Shown here: piece after piece, positions 34,352-42,832 of the stretch
Layout of the letters: every line of letters begins with the position of its first letter
How positions within the stretch are numbered: the first letter of the stretch is position 1
Origin: JBAUHN01 sp049680295
Lineage (GTDB): Bacteria > Pseudomonadota > Alphaproteobacteria > Rhodobacterales > Rhodobacteraceae
Length of the DNA: 64,000 bases
Assembly (NCBI GenBank): GCA_049680295.1
Contig: JBAUHN010000355.1
Coordinates: forward strand, 1 to 64,000
Direction of reading: 5' to 3'
The notes under the pieces: model-generated
The model's database searches: none
Seen by the model: the letters and a program-made list of their open reading frames with translations, nothing else
Told to the model about the DNA's origin: nothing
Program-made: the position numbers and the translations under genes

Positions 34352-35497
34352 TTAAGCCGGGGACGGCTGAAGACTGCGGCCCGCCAGAGCGCCGATCAGG
34401 TCTGTGCGGGTCACAATTCCCAAAAGACGGCCCTGCTCCAGAACCGGCACCGCATCAACACCGCCTTCAGACATCAGGGCCAACAGCGCTGCAACAGGCG
34501 TCGCAGGGGCCGCGCGCGGCCCGGCCGTTTCCATGATTTCATGCGCCTGAGCCGGCACCTTGCGACCAGGCAACCGGGTCAGGGTGACCCCGCGGCCCCC
34601 CTGTGCCAGCAGATGTATCTGAAAGATGATGCCCAAAAACCGGGTGTCCCTGTCCACGACAGGCAGTGAGGTGAACCTATGGGCCGCAAACAGCGCCTTG
34701 ATGTCACCTAGCGGCATATGCGGCCCGACGGTGACAAGGTCGCGCGACATGACATCCGCAGCCGTCAGCGGGCCAGTCTGCCGCAGATCAGTCTGATGGG
34801 TTGCATTCTGCCGTTCGGCGGCCCCCACCAGCCGCGCCAGATCCTCGACACCAAGGTTGAAAGACAGATGATACCGATCAAGGATCTCTGTCAGTTCGGC
34901 TTCCGACAGGCTCAGGCGTTCCAGCGGGGCGGGGCCCGGGGTGTCTTGGGCCCTGGGGTCCTCAAATTGACGAAACGGGTAATGGCGCCCGGTGCATTTT
35001 GCGTAGATCGCGGCGATCACCACCAGCAAAACAGTGCCCACCGCAACCGGTGCCAGAACAAAGCGGAACCCCAGATCAGCGATGGCTTCGGGGTTCATTG
35101 CGGCGGTCATGGCCACCGCACCTGCGGGCGGATGCACCGCACGGCACAGCACCATCGCGCCGATTGTCAGCCCAACGGCCAGCGCAATCCGCAAGGCCGG
35201 GTCGGGCAAATACAGACAGGCCAGCACCCCAATCAATGCCGCGACCGTATTGCCGACGATGGCAGACCATGGCTGCGCCAGCGGACTGTTTGGCACCGCG
35301 AACAGCAAAACCGCGCTCGCTCCGAAGGGCGCGATCAGATACAGCCCCAACCGGGTATCGACCGCCGGTGACAGCACAAAAACCCCCGCGACACCCAGCC
35401 CCACGAAGGCCCCGAACCCTGCGCGCAATCCCTCAGTGGGGGATCCTGCGGGAAGGGCCGGACCCATCGCGCGTAAAAACCTGGATACAAAATTCAT
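34352..35497 (-). CDS. HPP-family membrane protein with two CBS domains
   Basis: A 381-residue protein. Four to five membrane helices form the HPP domain (motif CRAVHPPAGAVAMTAAM, with GLYLIAPFGASAVLLFAVPNSPLAQPW before it). A cytosolic part carries two CBS repeats (ADVMSRDLVTVGPHMPLGD and AHEIMETAGPRAAPATPV, each followed by LPVVD/VPVL and LGI). HPP proteins have been linked to nitrite transport in plastids; CBS pairs bind adenosine nucleotides. I start at MNFVSRFLRA (35497). It is convergent with the receiver gene and divergent from the acyltransferase. Confidence 0.83.
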   Translation of the reverse strand: MNFVSRFLRAMGPALPAGSPTEGLRAGFGAFVGLGVAGVFVLSPAVDTRLGLYLIAPFGASAVLLFAVPNSPLAQPWSAIVGNTVAALIGVLACLYLPDPALRIALAVGLTIGAMVLCRAVHPPAGAVAMTAAMNPEAIADLGFRFVLAPVAVGTVLLVVIAAIYAKCTGRHYPFRQFEDPRAQDTPGPAPLERLSLSEAELTEILDRYHLSFNLGVEDLARLVGAAERQNATHQTDLRQTGPLTAADVMSRDLVTVGPHMPLGDIKALFAAHRFTSLPVVDRDTRFLGIIFQIHLLAQGGRGVTLTRLPGRKVPAQAHEIMETAGPRAAPATPVAALLALMSEGGVDAVPVLEQGRLLGIVTRTDLIGALAGRSLQPSPA

Positions 35498-35705
35498 GAC
35501 GCGCCGAGGTGTCCTTTGGGTGATCGCGTGATCCGTCAAAGCAAAGGCCGGGGGGGATGTAAAGGTCGCGATCCTGCTGTGGGGAGCACCCCGCATCCGG
35601 CCCACCATGGCCACAGAAATATCCAAAAATCGCCAACAGCCGGGTGCACACCCTAGGTTGGTGAAACGGCCCCGCGCTTCGGGCCGCCTTAAAGGATGCA
35701 GCCCC

Positions 35706-37610
35706 GTGACCGAATACAGACGAGACATTGATGGGCTGCGCGCGATCGCGATCCTGTTGGTGATCGTGTTCCACTTTAATATTTTCCAGATCGGCAAGGC
35801 TGGTTTCATCGGCGTCGATATTTTCTTTGTGATCTCGGGGTTTCTGATCGGGCACATCATCACCCGTGATCTGCACGCCGGGACATTCACCTTTGGGGGG
35901 TTTCTGTATCGCCGGGTGCGTAGGCTTTATCCGGCGATGCTGGCCACTTTGCTGCTGTTCGGGGTCTTTGGCTATGTCGCCTTTCTGCCCGATCTGTTCA
36001 AAGAGCTCGCCGTTGAGGCGGTGTTGTCGCAGCTTTACGTGGTGAATGTCTATTTCTGGCGCACGGTGAATTATTTTGGCCTGCAAACCGGCGAAGTGCC
36101 TTTGCTGCACATGTGGTCGCTGGCGATTGAGGAACAGTTCTATCTGATCTTCCCGCTGTTTTGTCTGGGCGTATATAAGATCTGGCCGCGCGGATTGCTG
36201 GCGGCTTTTGCGATCAGCTGTGGTGCGTCCTTTGTTCTGGGGGTGATGGCATCCGGCTGGAAACCCGAGGCGGCGTTTTATTTGCTGCCCACCCGCGCGT
36301 GGGAATTCCTGATTGGGGCGGTTCTGGCGCTCAGCCTCACGCCAAAGGGGCGTATTTTGTGGCTGGCAGGGCCGGTCGGGCTGGCGCTGATTGTTGCCGC
36401 TTTGGTTTTGCATACGCCTGCCACGCAGGTGCCGGGGTGGTACGCGCTGTTGCCGGCTTTGGCGGCGGTGCTGATCATCATCGGCGGCGGGGATGCGCGC
36501 GCGCCTGTCACCCGGGCTTTGTGCTGGGGGCCGATGGTCTGGCTGGGGCAGATATCCTATCCGCTTTATCTGGTGCATTGGCCGGTGCTGATCGGGCTTA
36601 AAAATATTCTGGCGGATTTTGATCTACCCTGGCGGATCTTTGGGCTATTGCTGTCGATCGCCCTTGGATTTGCAATCCATGTCCTGGTAGAGCGCCCGGT
36701 GAAAAGCCGCCGCATTCTGGCCCGTCCCGCGGCCTTCCTGAGTGCGACCGCCATGGCCTCAGCCGTGCTGATCGGTACCGGCGTCTACACCCAGCAGACC
36801 GACGGCATCCCGACCCGGTTTGCCCCGCCGGTGCGTGATCTTCTGGCCTATGCGCAGGATCTGCCCGACAGCTATCAGCGGTGCAGTTTTAACGGACAAG
36901 CCCCGTCGCAGATGTGCAGGCTGGGCGACCCGCAGGCCCCGGTCAGCAAGTTAATCATCGGGGACAGCCATGCGCGCGCGCTGGCAGGGGCGGTGGATTT
37001 ATGGTTGAAAGAGACCGGTCAGGCCGGCCTTTTCGCCTTTGAACATGAATGCATGCCGATCCCGCGCTTTGGCCGGGCGCGTTGCGTGGATTTTGGCGCC
37101 CATATGTTAAATGCGGCGATAGCCGATCGCGCCATCGAGGAAGTGATCGCCGTGTCGATCTGGCGTCAGCCCTTTGAAGGCAGCGGTATTCTGTTTGATA
37201 ACGCATGGCTGACGTCAGACCGCGTGCCACAGGCGTTTGCAGACACGTTGGCACAGATGACAACATCCCTGTCTGAAAGCGGCACAACACTGACATTGAT
37301 TGATCCGCTGTTTGCCGCGCCGCGCAATGTGCCCGCCACTCTGGCCAAGAACGCAGCCTTTGGGCACAGCTGGTCGGTGGACACACCCTTGGAGGCGCAT
37401 AACCGCTGGTTTACACGGTTGTTTGACGCCTTTGCACGGGCTGAAACCATGGGCGCGCGCCGGGTGTCCCTGATTGAAGGGTTCTGCACCGATGGTCTGT
37501 GTAAATCGGTCTGGCAGGGGCGGCCGATCTTTTCAGACAACAACCATCTGGCCTTTAGCATGTCACCTGTGCTGGCATCGGTCCTGACCACCGCGTTTGC
37601 CAATCCCTGA
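35706..37610 (+). CDS. OafA/YrhL-type acyltransferase fused to an SGNH domain
   Basis: A 634-residue AT3-SGNH protein. The N-terminal 350 residues form about ten to eleven helices with YRRDIDGLRAIAILLVIVFHF, FIGVDIFFVISGFLIG, FLYRRVRRLYPAM and LHMWSLAIEEQFYLIFPL. The C-terminal periplasmic part (about 400-634) has the SGNH block I (IIGDSHARAL) and the block-V-like DNNHLA. Such enzymes move acetyl groups across the membrane onto polysaccharide. The GTG start at 35706 has AAAGGA nine bases upstream. It is likely to decorate the polymer made by these genes. Confidence 0.88.
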   Translation: MTEYRRDIDGLRAIAILLVIVFHFNIFQIGKAGFIGVDIFFVISGFLIGHIITRDLHAGTFTFGGFLYRRVRRLYPAMLATLLLFGVFGYVAFLPDLFKELAVEAVLSQLYVVNVYFWRTVNYFGLQTGEVPLLHMWSLAIEEQFYLIFPLFCLGVYKIWPRGLLAAFAISCGASFVLGVMASGWKPEAAFYLLPTRAWEFLIGAVLALSLTPKGRILWLAGPVGLALIVAALVLHTPATQVPGWYALLPALAAVLIIIGGGDARAPVTRALCWGPMVWLGQISYPLYLVHWPVLIGLKNILADFDLPWRIFGLLLSIALGFAIHVLVERPVKSRRILARPAAFLSATAMASAVLIGTGVYTQQTDGIPTRFAPPVRDLLAYAQDLPDSYQRCSFNGQAPSQMCRLGDPQAPVSKLIIGDSHARALAGAVDLWLKETGQAGLFAFEHECMPIPRFGRARCVDFGAHMLNAAIADRAIEEVIAVSIWRQPFEGSGILFDNAWLTSDRVPQAFADTLAQMTTSLSESGTTLTLIDPLFAAPRNVPATLAKNAAFGHSWSVDTPLEAHNRWFTRLFDAFARAETMGARRVSLIEGFCTDGLCKSVWQGRPIFSDNNHLAFSMSPVLASVLTTAFANP

Positions 37611-37656
37611 TCCGGCCGGCGAAGGGCAGTCAAGCCACCGAAAAATGCCATCTTCT

Positions 37657-37678
37657 ACCCACGATAGAAAGTGTGGGT
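37657..37678 (+). terminator. Weak terminator-like hairpin
   Basis: ACCCAC and GTGGGT form a six-base stem 47 bases after the acyltransferase stop, followed by GTTTTA. The short stem and weak T-run make it only a candidate. Confidence 0.35.
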
Positions 37679-37793
37679 GTTTTACCCTAAAACCTTTTAA
37701 AGCCAGAAACATTGTGTTAAAAATTCGATTAAATAATGGCAACGCAGCCCTCCTTCAGGTAACTGAGTTTGAATTGGTGAATAAGGAAACGAT

Positions 37794-38537
37794 ATGATTG
37801 GTAAAATTTTTAAAGCGGGAACCCTTGGCGTTGCTTTGGCAGTTGCAGGTTTTAGCACTGCAAATGCGGCAATTGTCCAGATCGCGACGGAAGAAGGCGT
37901 CGGCCAAACCACACAGCAAGGTATTCGCGACGAGACCGGAACAACCGGTCTTGATCTGGCGGGTATGCTGGTCACAGCCAACTACGCAGACGGCTCAAGC
38001 GAGCAAATGACCTGGGCCGCGATCAACGAATATGATCAGGGTGAAGCAACCGGCGCCGGCACACATATCTTTGCCAGCTGGGCTGCGTTTGAACTGACCG
38101 CAACACAGCGCCTCAGCTCGCTTTTGTTGCAGGCAGCCCCTGCAAGCAGCATCTTTGACATGTCGCTTCTGGCCGAAGGTGATGAAGGCAACACCCCGAC
38201 CACATTGGGCGGCTATCCTTTCCGCGTGACAGACGACAGTGGTCTGGGCGTGAGTGACGTTGTCACCGCAACCTACTCTGGCATCGTGACGCTGGCGGGT
38301 TACGCCACAGGTGTTGACGCCTATACAGACCTGCTGCTGGACTTTTCGCAAGCAGCCGGTGGTGGCCTTTTGGGCTACATCGAATTTGAAACAGATCTCG
38401 ACACATTGCGCGTCTCTGGTGATCTGTCTGCCGTTCCAGTCCCAGGATCCTTCTGGTTGCTGCTGGCCGGTATCGGTGGATTGCTGATCCTGCGCCGCCG
38501 TCAGAACGCAGGCCCTGCGCTGGCGATGGCTGCCTGA
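37794..38537 (+). CDS. Secreted protein with VPLPA-CTERM-like sorting tail
   Basis: A 247-residue protein. A signal peptide (1-24, AVAGFSTANAA) leads into a beta-rich mature part of about 190 residues with no motif I recognise. The last 35 residues are a sorting tail: VPVPGSFWLLLAGIGGLL, then a basic patch LRRRQN. This matches the PEP-CTERM group in its VPLPA variant (motif, hydrophobic helix, arginines). Such tails are cut by an exosortase, which is not encoded here. AGGAAA precedes the ATG by five bases and the upstream 90 bases are AT-rich. It is probably a surface protein tied to the EPS. Confidence 0.82.
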   Translation: MIGKIFKAGTLGVALAVAGFSTANAAIVQIATEEGVGQTTQQGIRDETGTTGLDLAGMLVTANYADGSSEQMTWAAINEYDQGEATGAGTHIFASWAAFELTATQRLSSLLLQAAPASSIFDMSLLAEGDEGNTPTTLGGYPFRVTDDSGLGVSDVVTATYSGIVTLAGYATGVDAYTDLLLDFSQAAGGGLLGYIEFETDLDTLRVSGDLSAVPVPGSFWLLLAGIGGLLILRRRQNAGPALAMAA

Positions 38538-38576
38538 TACTTTCTGGGTCCTTCGCCGGATCCATGAGTTAAAATT

Positions 38577-38609
38577 AAAACGCGGTCCAATAGATTTGGG
38601 CCGCGTTTT
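38577..38609. terminator. Bidirectional terminator
   Basis: AAAACGCGGTCC and GGGCCGCGTTTT form a 12-base stem (one G-U) around a nine-base loop. It is followed by CTTTT on the plus strand and a T-rich run on the minus strand. It sits between the convergent sorting-tail gene and the SDR gene and can serve both. Confidence 0.85.
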
Positions 38610-38645
38610 CTTTTGTCATCTGCCTTTGGGCGCGCCGGCCCCGGT

Positions 38646-39383
38646 TCAGATTCGCTTTTTCTTGAAAATCGCTTCGGGGATATTGCGGATGATCATCATG
38701 ATCAGCGCCCAGATCGGTTTGACATAGATGATGTTCTTTTTTCGGATCACGGCCTTTTCAATGGCTGCGGCCAGCGCCTGCGGTGATGCGGTCAGCTTTT
38801 CCGGCAGATCCATCCCTTCGGTCATCCGGGTGGCGACAAACCCCGGTAGCACCGTGACCACATGCACGTTTGCACCTACCAGCCGGTTGCGCAGCCCCGA
38901 AAGATAGGCGGTAAACCCGGCCTTGGCCGATCCATAGACATAGTTGGATGCCCGCCCGCGGTCGCCGGCAACCGAACTGATGCCCACCAGCGTGCCACGG
39001 CCGCGGGTTTCAAAGCGGTTGGCCAGCACTGACAGGATTGACGCTGGCCCCTCGTAGTTGGAGCGCATCACCTCGATGGCGGCATCCAGATCGCGTTCGT
39101 TTTCATCCTGATCGCCCAGGCGGCCAACGGCGCAGACCACCACATCGGGCAGCGCGTCCAGCCCGTCGACAAAGCCTGCGTGGCTGCCGGTGTCCAACGC
39201 GTCAAATTCGTGCAGCGTGACGGGGACGCTGTGGCGCAGGGCGATGTCATCGCGGTCGGCACTTAAGGTATCCACGTTGCGCGCGGCCAGTTGAATGGCA
39301 TGACCGGCGGCGGCAAATTGATGGGCGGTGGCCAATCCGATATCGGAACGGCCGCCCAGGATCAGAACGGGATCCTTGCTCAT
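38646..39383 (-). CDS. Short-chain dehydrogenase (DprE2-like)
   Basis: A 245-residue SDR. ILGGRSDIGLATAHQFA is a variant of the NAD(P)-binding TGxxxGIG motif typical of DprE2-type reductases. The catalytic Ser is in GISSVAGDRG and YGSAK holds the Tyr and Lys. The C-terminal 40 residues are hydrophobic and end KKKRI, so it may be membrane-associated. In mycobacteria DprE2 reduces the keto sugar made by DprE1, giving decaprenyl-phospho-arabinose. The gene overlaps the DprE1-like gene by four bases, the same pairing. Sugar identity here is inferred only. Confidence 0.83.
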   Translation of the reverse strand: MSKDPVLILGGRSDIGLATAHQFAAAGHAIQLAARNVDTLSADRDDIALRHSVPVTLHEFDALDTGSHAGFVDGLDALPDVVVCAVGRLGDQDENERDLDAAIEVMRSNYEGPASILSVLANRFETRGRGTLVGISSVAGDRGRASNYVYGSAKAGFTAYLSGLRNRLVGANVHVVTVLPGFVATRMTEGMDLPEKLTASPQALAAAIEKAVIRKKNIIYVKPIWALIMMIIRNIPEAIFKKKRI

Positions 39384-40702
39384 AATTTTAATCTTTCTGA
39401 TTGGCTTGAGGTGAACTGCGTCGATACGCCGGTCTGATCACGCATGTCCAGAAACGATTGCACCCGATTGTCAGATGCGCGCAGCGTGTCAGACGTCATG
39501 CGGCTGTCCTTGGCCAGATAAAACCGGCCGCCATGGGCCAGGGTGATCTGATCCAGTTCAGACAGCAGCGACAGGGTTTTGGGCCGCACCGGGAAATCCA
39601 GCGCCAGCGTGTAGCCTTCCATCGGAAAGGAAAACCGGCTGTCTTGCGCGCCAAAGCGTTTGAGCACGGCCAGAAAAGACCCCTGACCGGCCGCCGACAA
39701 CCGTGTCAGCAGCGCCGTCAGCCCGGATTTCGAGGTCTCAAGCGGCAAGGCACATTGAAACTGGGCAAAACCATCCCGCCCGTAAATCCGGTTCCAGTCC
39801 AGGATCGCGTCCAGCGGATAAAAGTAGCTGTCCCAATCGACCAGCTGCGTGCCGGCTTTGCGCGCGCCGGTATAATAATAAAGCGCGTTGAACGCCCGCA
39901 CGCTATGGCGGTTCAGCGCAAATCCCGGCGCGTTGAACGGCACCCGCCGGGTGCCTTTGCGCGGTGTCTCAAACGGTCTGCGCCGCAGTTTCATCGGCAA
40001 GTCCCCGGCGCTTGCATGTTCGCCCAGCATCACCAAAGACCGCCCCAAAGCAGCGCCCGAGGCCAGACAATCAATCCACGCGACCGAATAGGTGGCGTCC
40101 TGGGCCGCCTCAAATATCGCCATCGCCGCCTCCAGATTACCTGCAGGCAGGGTGGTCTGTTCAATCCAGCCGCTTTCAACCGGTTGCAACCGGAACGCGG
40201 CGCGCAGGATCACCCCTGTCAGCCCCATGCCGCCCACCGTCCAGTCAAACAGATCAGGGTTCTGGTCCGGCCCACAACGGGTGATGGCGCCATCCGCCCC
40301 CATCACGTCAATCCAGTCAATAAACCGCCCGAAAGAGCCGTGTTTGTGATGGTTTTTGCCGTGCACATCCGCAGCAATCATACCGCCGATGGTGACAAAT
40401 TTGGTCCCCGGTGTGACGCTAGGAAACCAGCCGCGGGGCAGAAACGAGGCGATGATATCGCTGAGCAGAACACCGGCTTCGGCGACGATCTGTCCGCTGG
40501 CCGCATCAAAGGCGGATATCCGGTTAAAGCCACGCATGTCCAACGTGCCCTCCCGGTTCAGCGCACTGTCCCCATAAGCCCGCCCATTGCCCCGCGCGAT
40601 CACCGGCCCGCGCGCAATCTGCCTGGCGACAGCATCGGGGCTTCGGGGCCGCGCAATCTTGCAATGTTCAAGGGGAAATCGCCCCCAGCCAGAAATCTTC
40701 AT
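39380..40702 (-). CDS. FAD-dependent oxidase (DprE1-like)
   Basis: A 440-residue VAO-type flavoprotein. The FAD site includes VIARGNGRAYGDSALN, GTKFVTIGGMIAADVHGKNHHKHG and the conserved GSFGRFI stretch, which follow DprE1 closely. In that enzyme the 2'-OH of polyprenyl-phospho-ribose is oxidised. I start at MKISGWGRFPL (40702). It is the first gene of a pair translationally coupled to the DprE2-like reductase. The sugar donor enzymes (UbiA-like phosphoribosyltransferase) were not found in this window. Glycosyltransferases with no named donor follow on the other strand. Confidence 0.85.
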   Translation of the reverse strand: MKISGWGRFPLEHCKIARPRSPDAVARQIARGPVIARGNGRAYGDSALNREGTLDMRGFNRISAFDAASGQIVAEAGVLLSDIIASFLPRGWFPSVTPGTKFVTIGGMIAADVHGKNHHKHGSFGRFIDWIDVMGADGAITRCGPDQNPDLFDWTVGGMGLTGVILRAAFRLQPVESGWIEQTTLPAGNLEAAMAIFEAAQDATYSVAWIDCLASGAALGRSLVMLGEHASAGDLPMKLRRRPFETPRKGTRRVPFNAPGFALNRHSVRAFNALYYYTGARKAGTQLVDWDSYFYPLDAILDWNRIYGRDGFAQFQCALPLETSKSGLTALLTRLSAAGQGSFLAVLKRFGAQDSRFSFPMEGYTLALDFPVRPKTLSLLSELDQITLAHGGRFYLAKDSRMTSDTLRASDNRVQSFLDMRDQTGVSTQFTSSQSERLKL

Positions 40703-40986
40703 CACGACATTCTTTACAATACCGGTGCTGAGCACCTTTGGGCCAAGCGATACTTTAGACGGCCCTATATGGCCAGAGTATGGTCGAGTTATGGGTTTTT
40801 AGGGAGGTTTGCAGACCAGCGGTCCAGTTGTGGCCAAACGGCCAAAACTTCTGAAAATTACAGATTTGTAAGGAAAATTTTCTTGCAACCCTAGGGTATG
40901 CACGCTTAGGTAAGGCCTTAGGTCGGGGGATCTTGGTAAGTCAAAGCCGTGCATTGGTTTGCTAATCTTCTGTAGTTGGGTTCAAT
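40703..40986. promoter_or_regulatory. Divergent intergenic region
   Basis: About 280 bases between the DprE1-like gene and the GT2 gene. It contains the short direct repeat CTTAGGT (40905-40911 and 40917-40923, 12 bases apart), GGCC-ctatat-GGCC near 40770 and an AT-rich stretch near 40860-40885. Promoters for both sides are expected; none was fixed. Confidence 0.4.
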
Positions 40987-42000
40987 TTGCGCAATACCGG
41001 TCCTGAAAAGCACCTCGAAATCGTGATTTCGATTATCAATTACCGCACTGCGGAATTGACCATCGCCTGTGTGCAGTCGGTGCTGGATGACCTGTCCGGC
41101 ATTGCGGCCCGTATCGTGGTTGTCGACAATAATTCAGGCGACGGATCCGCCAGGGTGATCGCCGACTGGATCGGCACGCTACCCGCAGACGCACCGGTCA
41201 GCCTGATCCTGTCGCCGACCAATTCAGGCTTTTCGGGGGGCCACAATCAGGGGATTGGTGCGCATCGCGCTGATTATTATCTGGTGCTGAATTCGGATGC
41301 GATCCTGCGGCCAGGATGCCTTGCCGCCCTGCTTGAGACGGCAAGGTCCAAGCCTGACATCGGTCTTTTCGCCCCGCGTCTTGAATATGATGACGGCACC
41401 CGGCAGACCAGCTGTTTTCGGTTTCCAAGCCCCTTGAGCGAGGTGATCCGCGGGGCCTGCAGTGGCCCGGTGACGAAGCTGCTGAAACGCTATGATATCC
41501 CGTTGGATATGCCGCCTGCGCCAGATCAGATTGATTGGGCCAGCTTTGCCTGCATTATGCTGAGCGGCCGGATGATCGACGCTTTGGGCACGCTGGATCA
41601 GGGCTATTTCATGTATTTCGAAGATATCGAATACTGCTGGCGCGCCCGCAAAGCCGGATGGCGGATCATCTATGTGCCGCAGGCCCGCGCGGTCCACTAT
41701 CGCGGCGGATCAGGCCCGGTGCAGCAAGGCGTGCGCGAAAACGCCCGGCTGCCGGCCTATTACTACGCTTCGCGGACCCGGTTTTTCTATCAGGCCTATT
41801 CAAGGGTCGGTGTTTTCGCGGCAAATGGCTGCTGGCTGCTGGGCCGCAGCTTTGCCAATCTACGGCGTCTGGTGGGCAAACCAGTGCCAAAAACCAACCA
41901 ATCTGAACCGAAAGACATCTGGACGAACGCGCTTTCTCCGCTGGGGGACTGGCGCGCCGAGGGCAATGAACAAGGGCAACTGACAAATGGCACTTCCTGA
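40987..42000 (+). CDS. Family 2 glycosyltransferase (rhamnosyltransferase-like)
   Basis: A 337-residue GT-A enzyme: ISIINYRTAELTIACVQSVL, IVVVDNNSGDGSARV, YLVLNSDAILRPG (DxD-like) and YFMYFEDIEYCWRARKAGW (the catalytic ED motif). It has the same length and layout as the GT2 enzyme at 61751, including the segment PxxxSEVIRGACSGPVTKLL. The start is a TTG at 40987 with a weak site; a GTG at 41023 is possible. The 3' end overlaps the sulfotransferase gene by 14 bases. The donor is unknown. Confidence 0.85.
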   Translation: MRNTGPEKHLEIVISIINYRTAELTIACVQSVLDDLSGIAARIVVVDNNSGDGSARVIADWIGTLPADAPVSLILSPTNSGFSGGHNQGIGAHRADYYLVLNSDAILRPGCLAALLETARSKPDIGLFAPRLEYDDGTRQTSCFRFPSPLSEVIRGACSGPVTKLLKRYDIPLDMPPAPDQIDWASFACIMLSGRMIDALGTLDQGYFMYFEDIEYCWRARKAGWRIIYVPQARAVHYRGGSGPVQQGVRENARLPAYYYASRTRFFYQAYSRVGVFAANGCWLLGRSFANLRRLVGKPVPKTNQSEPKDIWTNALSPLGDWRAEGNEQGQLTNGTS

Positions 42001-42832
42001 TTTTCTGATCGTGGGGGCAATGAAATGTGGGACCAGTACGCTGGCCGCACAGCTTGGCGCGCAGCCGGGTATTTTCATGACCACCCCGAAAGAGCCAAAC
42101 TTCTTTTCTGATGATGCGGTCTATGCCAAAGGGCTGGACTGGTACGCGCATTTGTTTGACGGTGCCCAGCCCGGCGATCTGAAGGGCGAGGCCAGCACCC
42201 ATTACACCAAACTGCCCACCTATCCCAATTGCGTGGACCGGCTGACGGCGGTTTTAAAAGCGCCCAAGATCATCTACCTGATCCGTGATCCGCTGGTGCG
42301 GACCGTGTCGCATTATATGCATGAATGGAGCATGGGCGAATTCACCGACGACTATACGGAAACCTTTGCCGCCCACCCCGAGATGATTTCCTACAGTTGC
42401 TATGGCGAACAGATCGCGCCTTATGTCGAGGCCTATGGCGCGCAGAATATCCTGATCACCAGTCTCGAAGAACTGGCCGCCCGCCCGCAGCAGACACTGG
42501 ATGAGATATGCGCCTTTCTGGGCCATCCGGCAAAGCCGCAGTGGCATCAGGAAATCTCGCAGATGAACGTGTCTTCGGAACGCATCCGCCGCTTTCCGCT
42601 GCATGATGTTCTGATCGACAGCACGGTGGCCACCACCCTGCGCCGATCGCTGGTGCCGCAATCCCTGCGCGACAAGATCAAGGACGCGCGCCGGCTTTAT
42701 GACAGACCTGCACCGCCGCCCGGCCTGAAGGGCCAGCTGCAAAACCTCTTTGATCATGACTATGCCCTGCTGCGGTCCTTGTTTCCGAATTCTGAGCGGA
42801 TCGACGCAAGCTATCTTTTCCGGACCGAATGA
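41987..42832 (+). CDS. PAPS-dependent sulfotransferase
   Basis: A 281-residue sulfotransferase. The 5' phosphosulfate loop is VGAMKCGTSTLAAQL and the 3'-phosphate site is YLIRDPLVRTVSHYMHEW; KEPNFFSDD is the short segment typical of carbohydrate sulfotransferases (NodH/heparan type). It would move sulfate from PAPS onto a sugar of the glycan made by the flanking GT2 enzymes. It overlaps the GT2 genes on both sides (14 and 4 bases), so all three are one operon. Sulfated surface glycans suit a marine cell. Confidence 0.87.
   Translation: MALPDFLIVGAMKCGTSTLAAQLGAQPGIFMTTPKEPNFFSDDAVYAKGLDWYAHLFDGAQPGDLKGEASTHYTKLPTYPNCVDRLTAVLKAPKIIYLIRDPLVRTVSHYMHEWSMGEFTDDYTETFAAHPEMISYSCYGEQIAPYVEAYGAQNILITSLEELAARPQQTLDEICAFLGHPAKPQWHQEISQMNVSSERIRRFPLHDVLIDSTVATTLRRSLVPQSLRDKIKDARRLYDRPAPPPGLKGQLQNLFDHDYALLRSLFPNSERIDASYLFRTE

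Noticed and set aside
39458..40894. 478-codon plus-strand frame
   Set aside because: Antisense to the DprE1-like gene, basic and repetitive composition, no domain.
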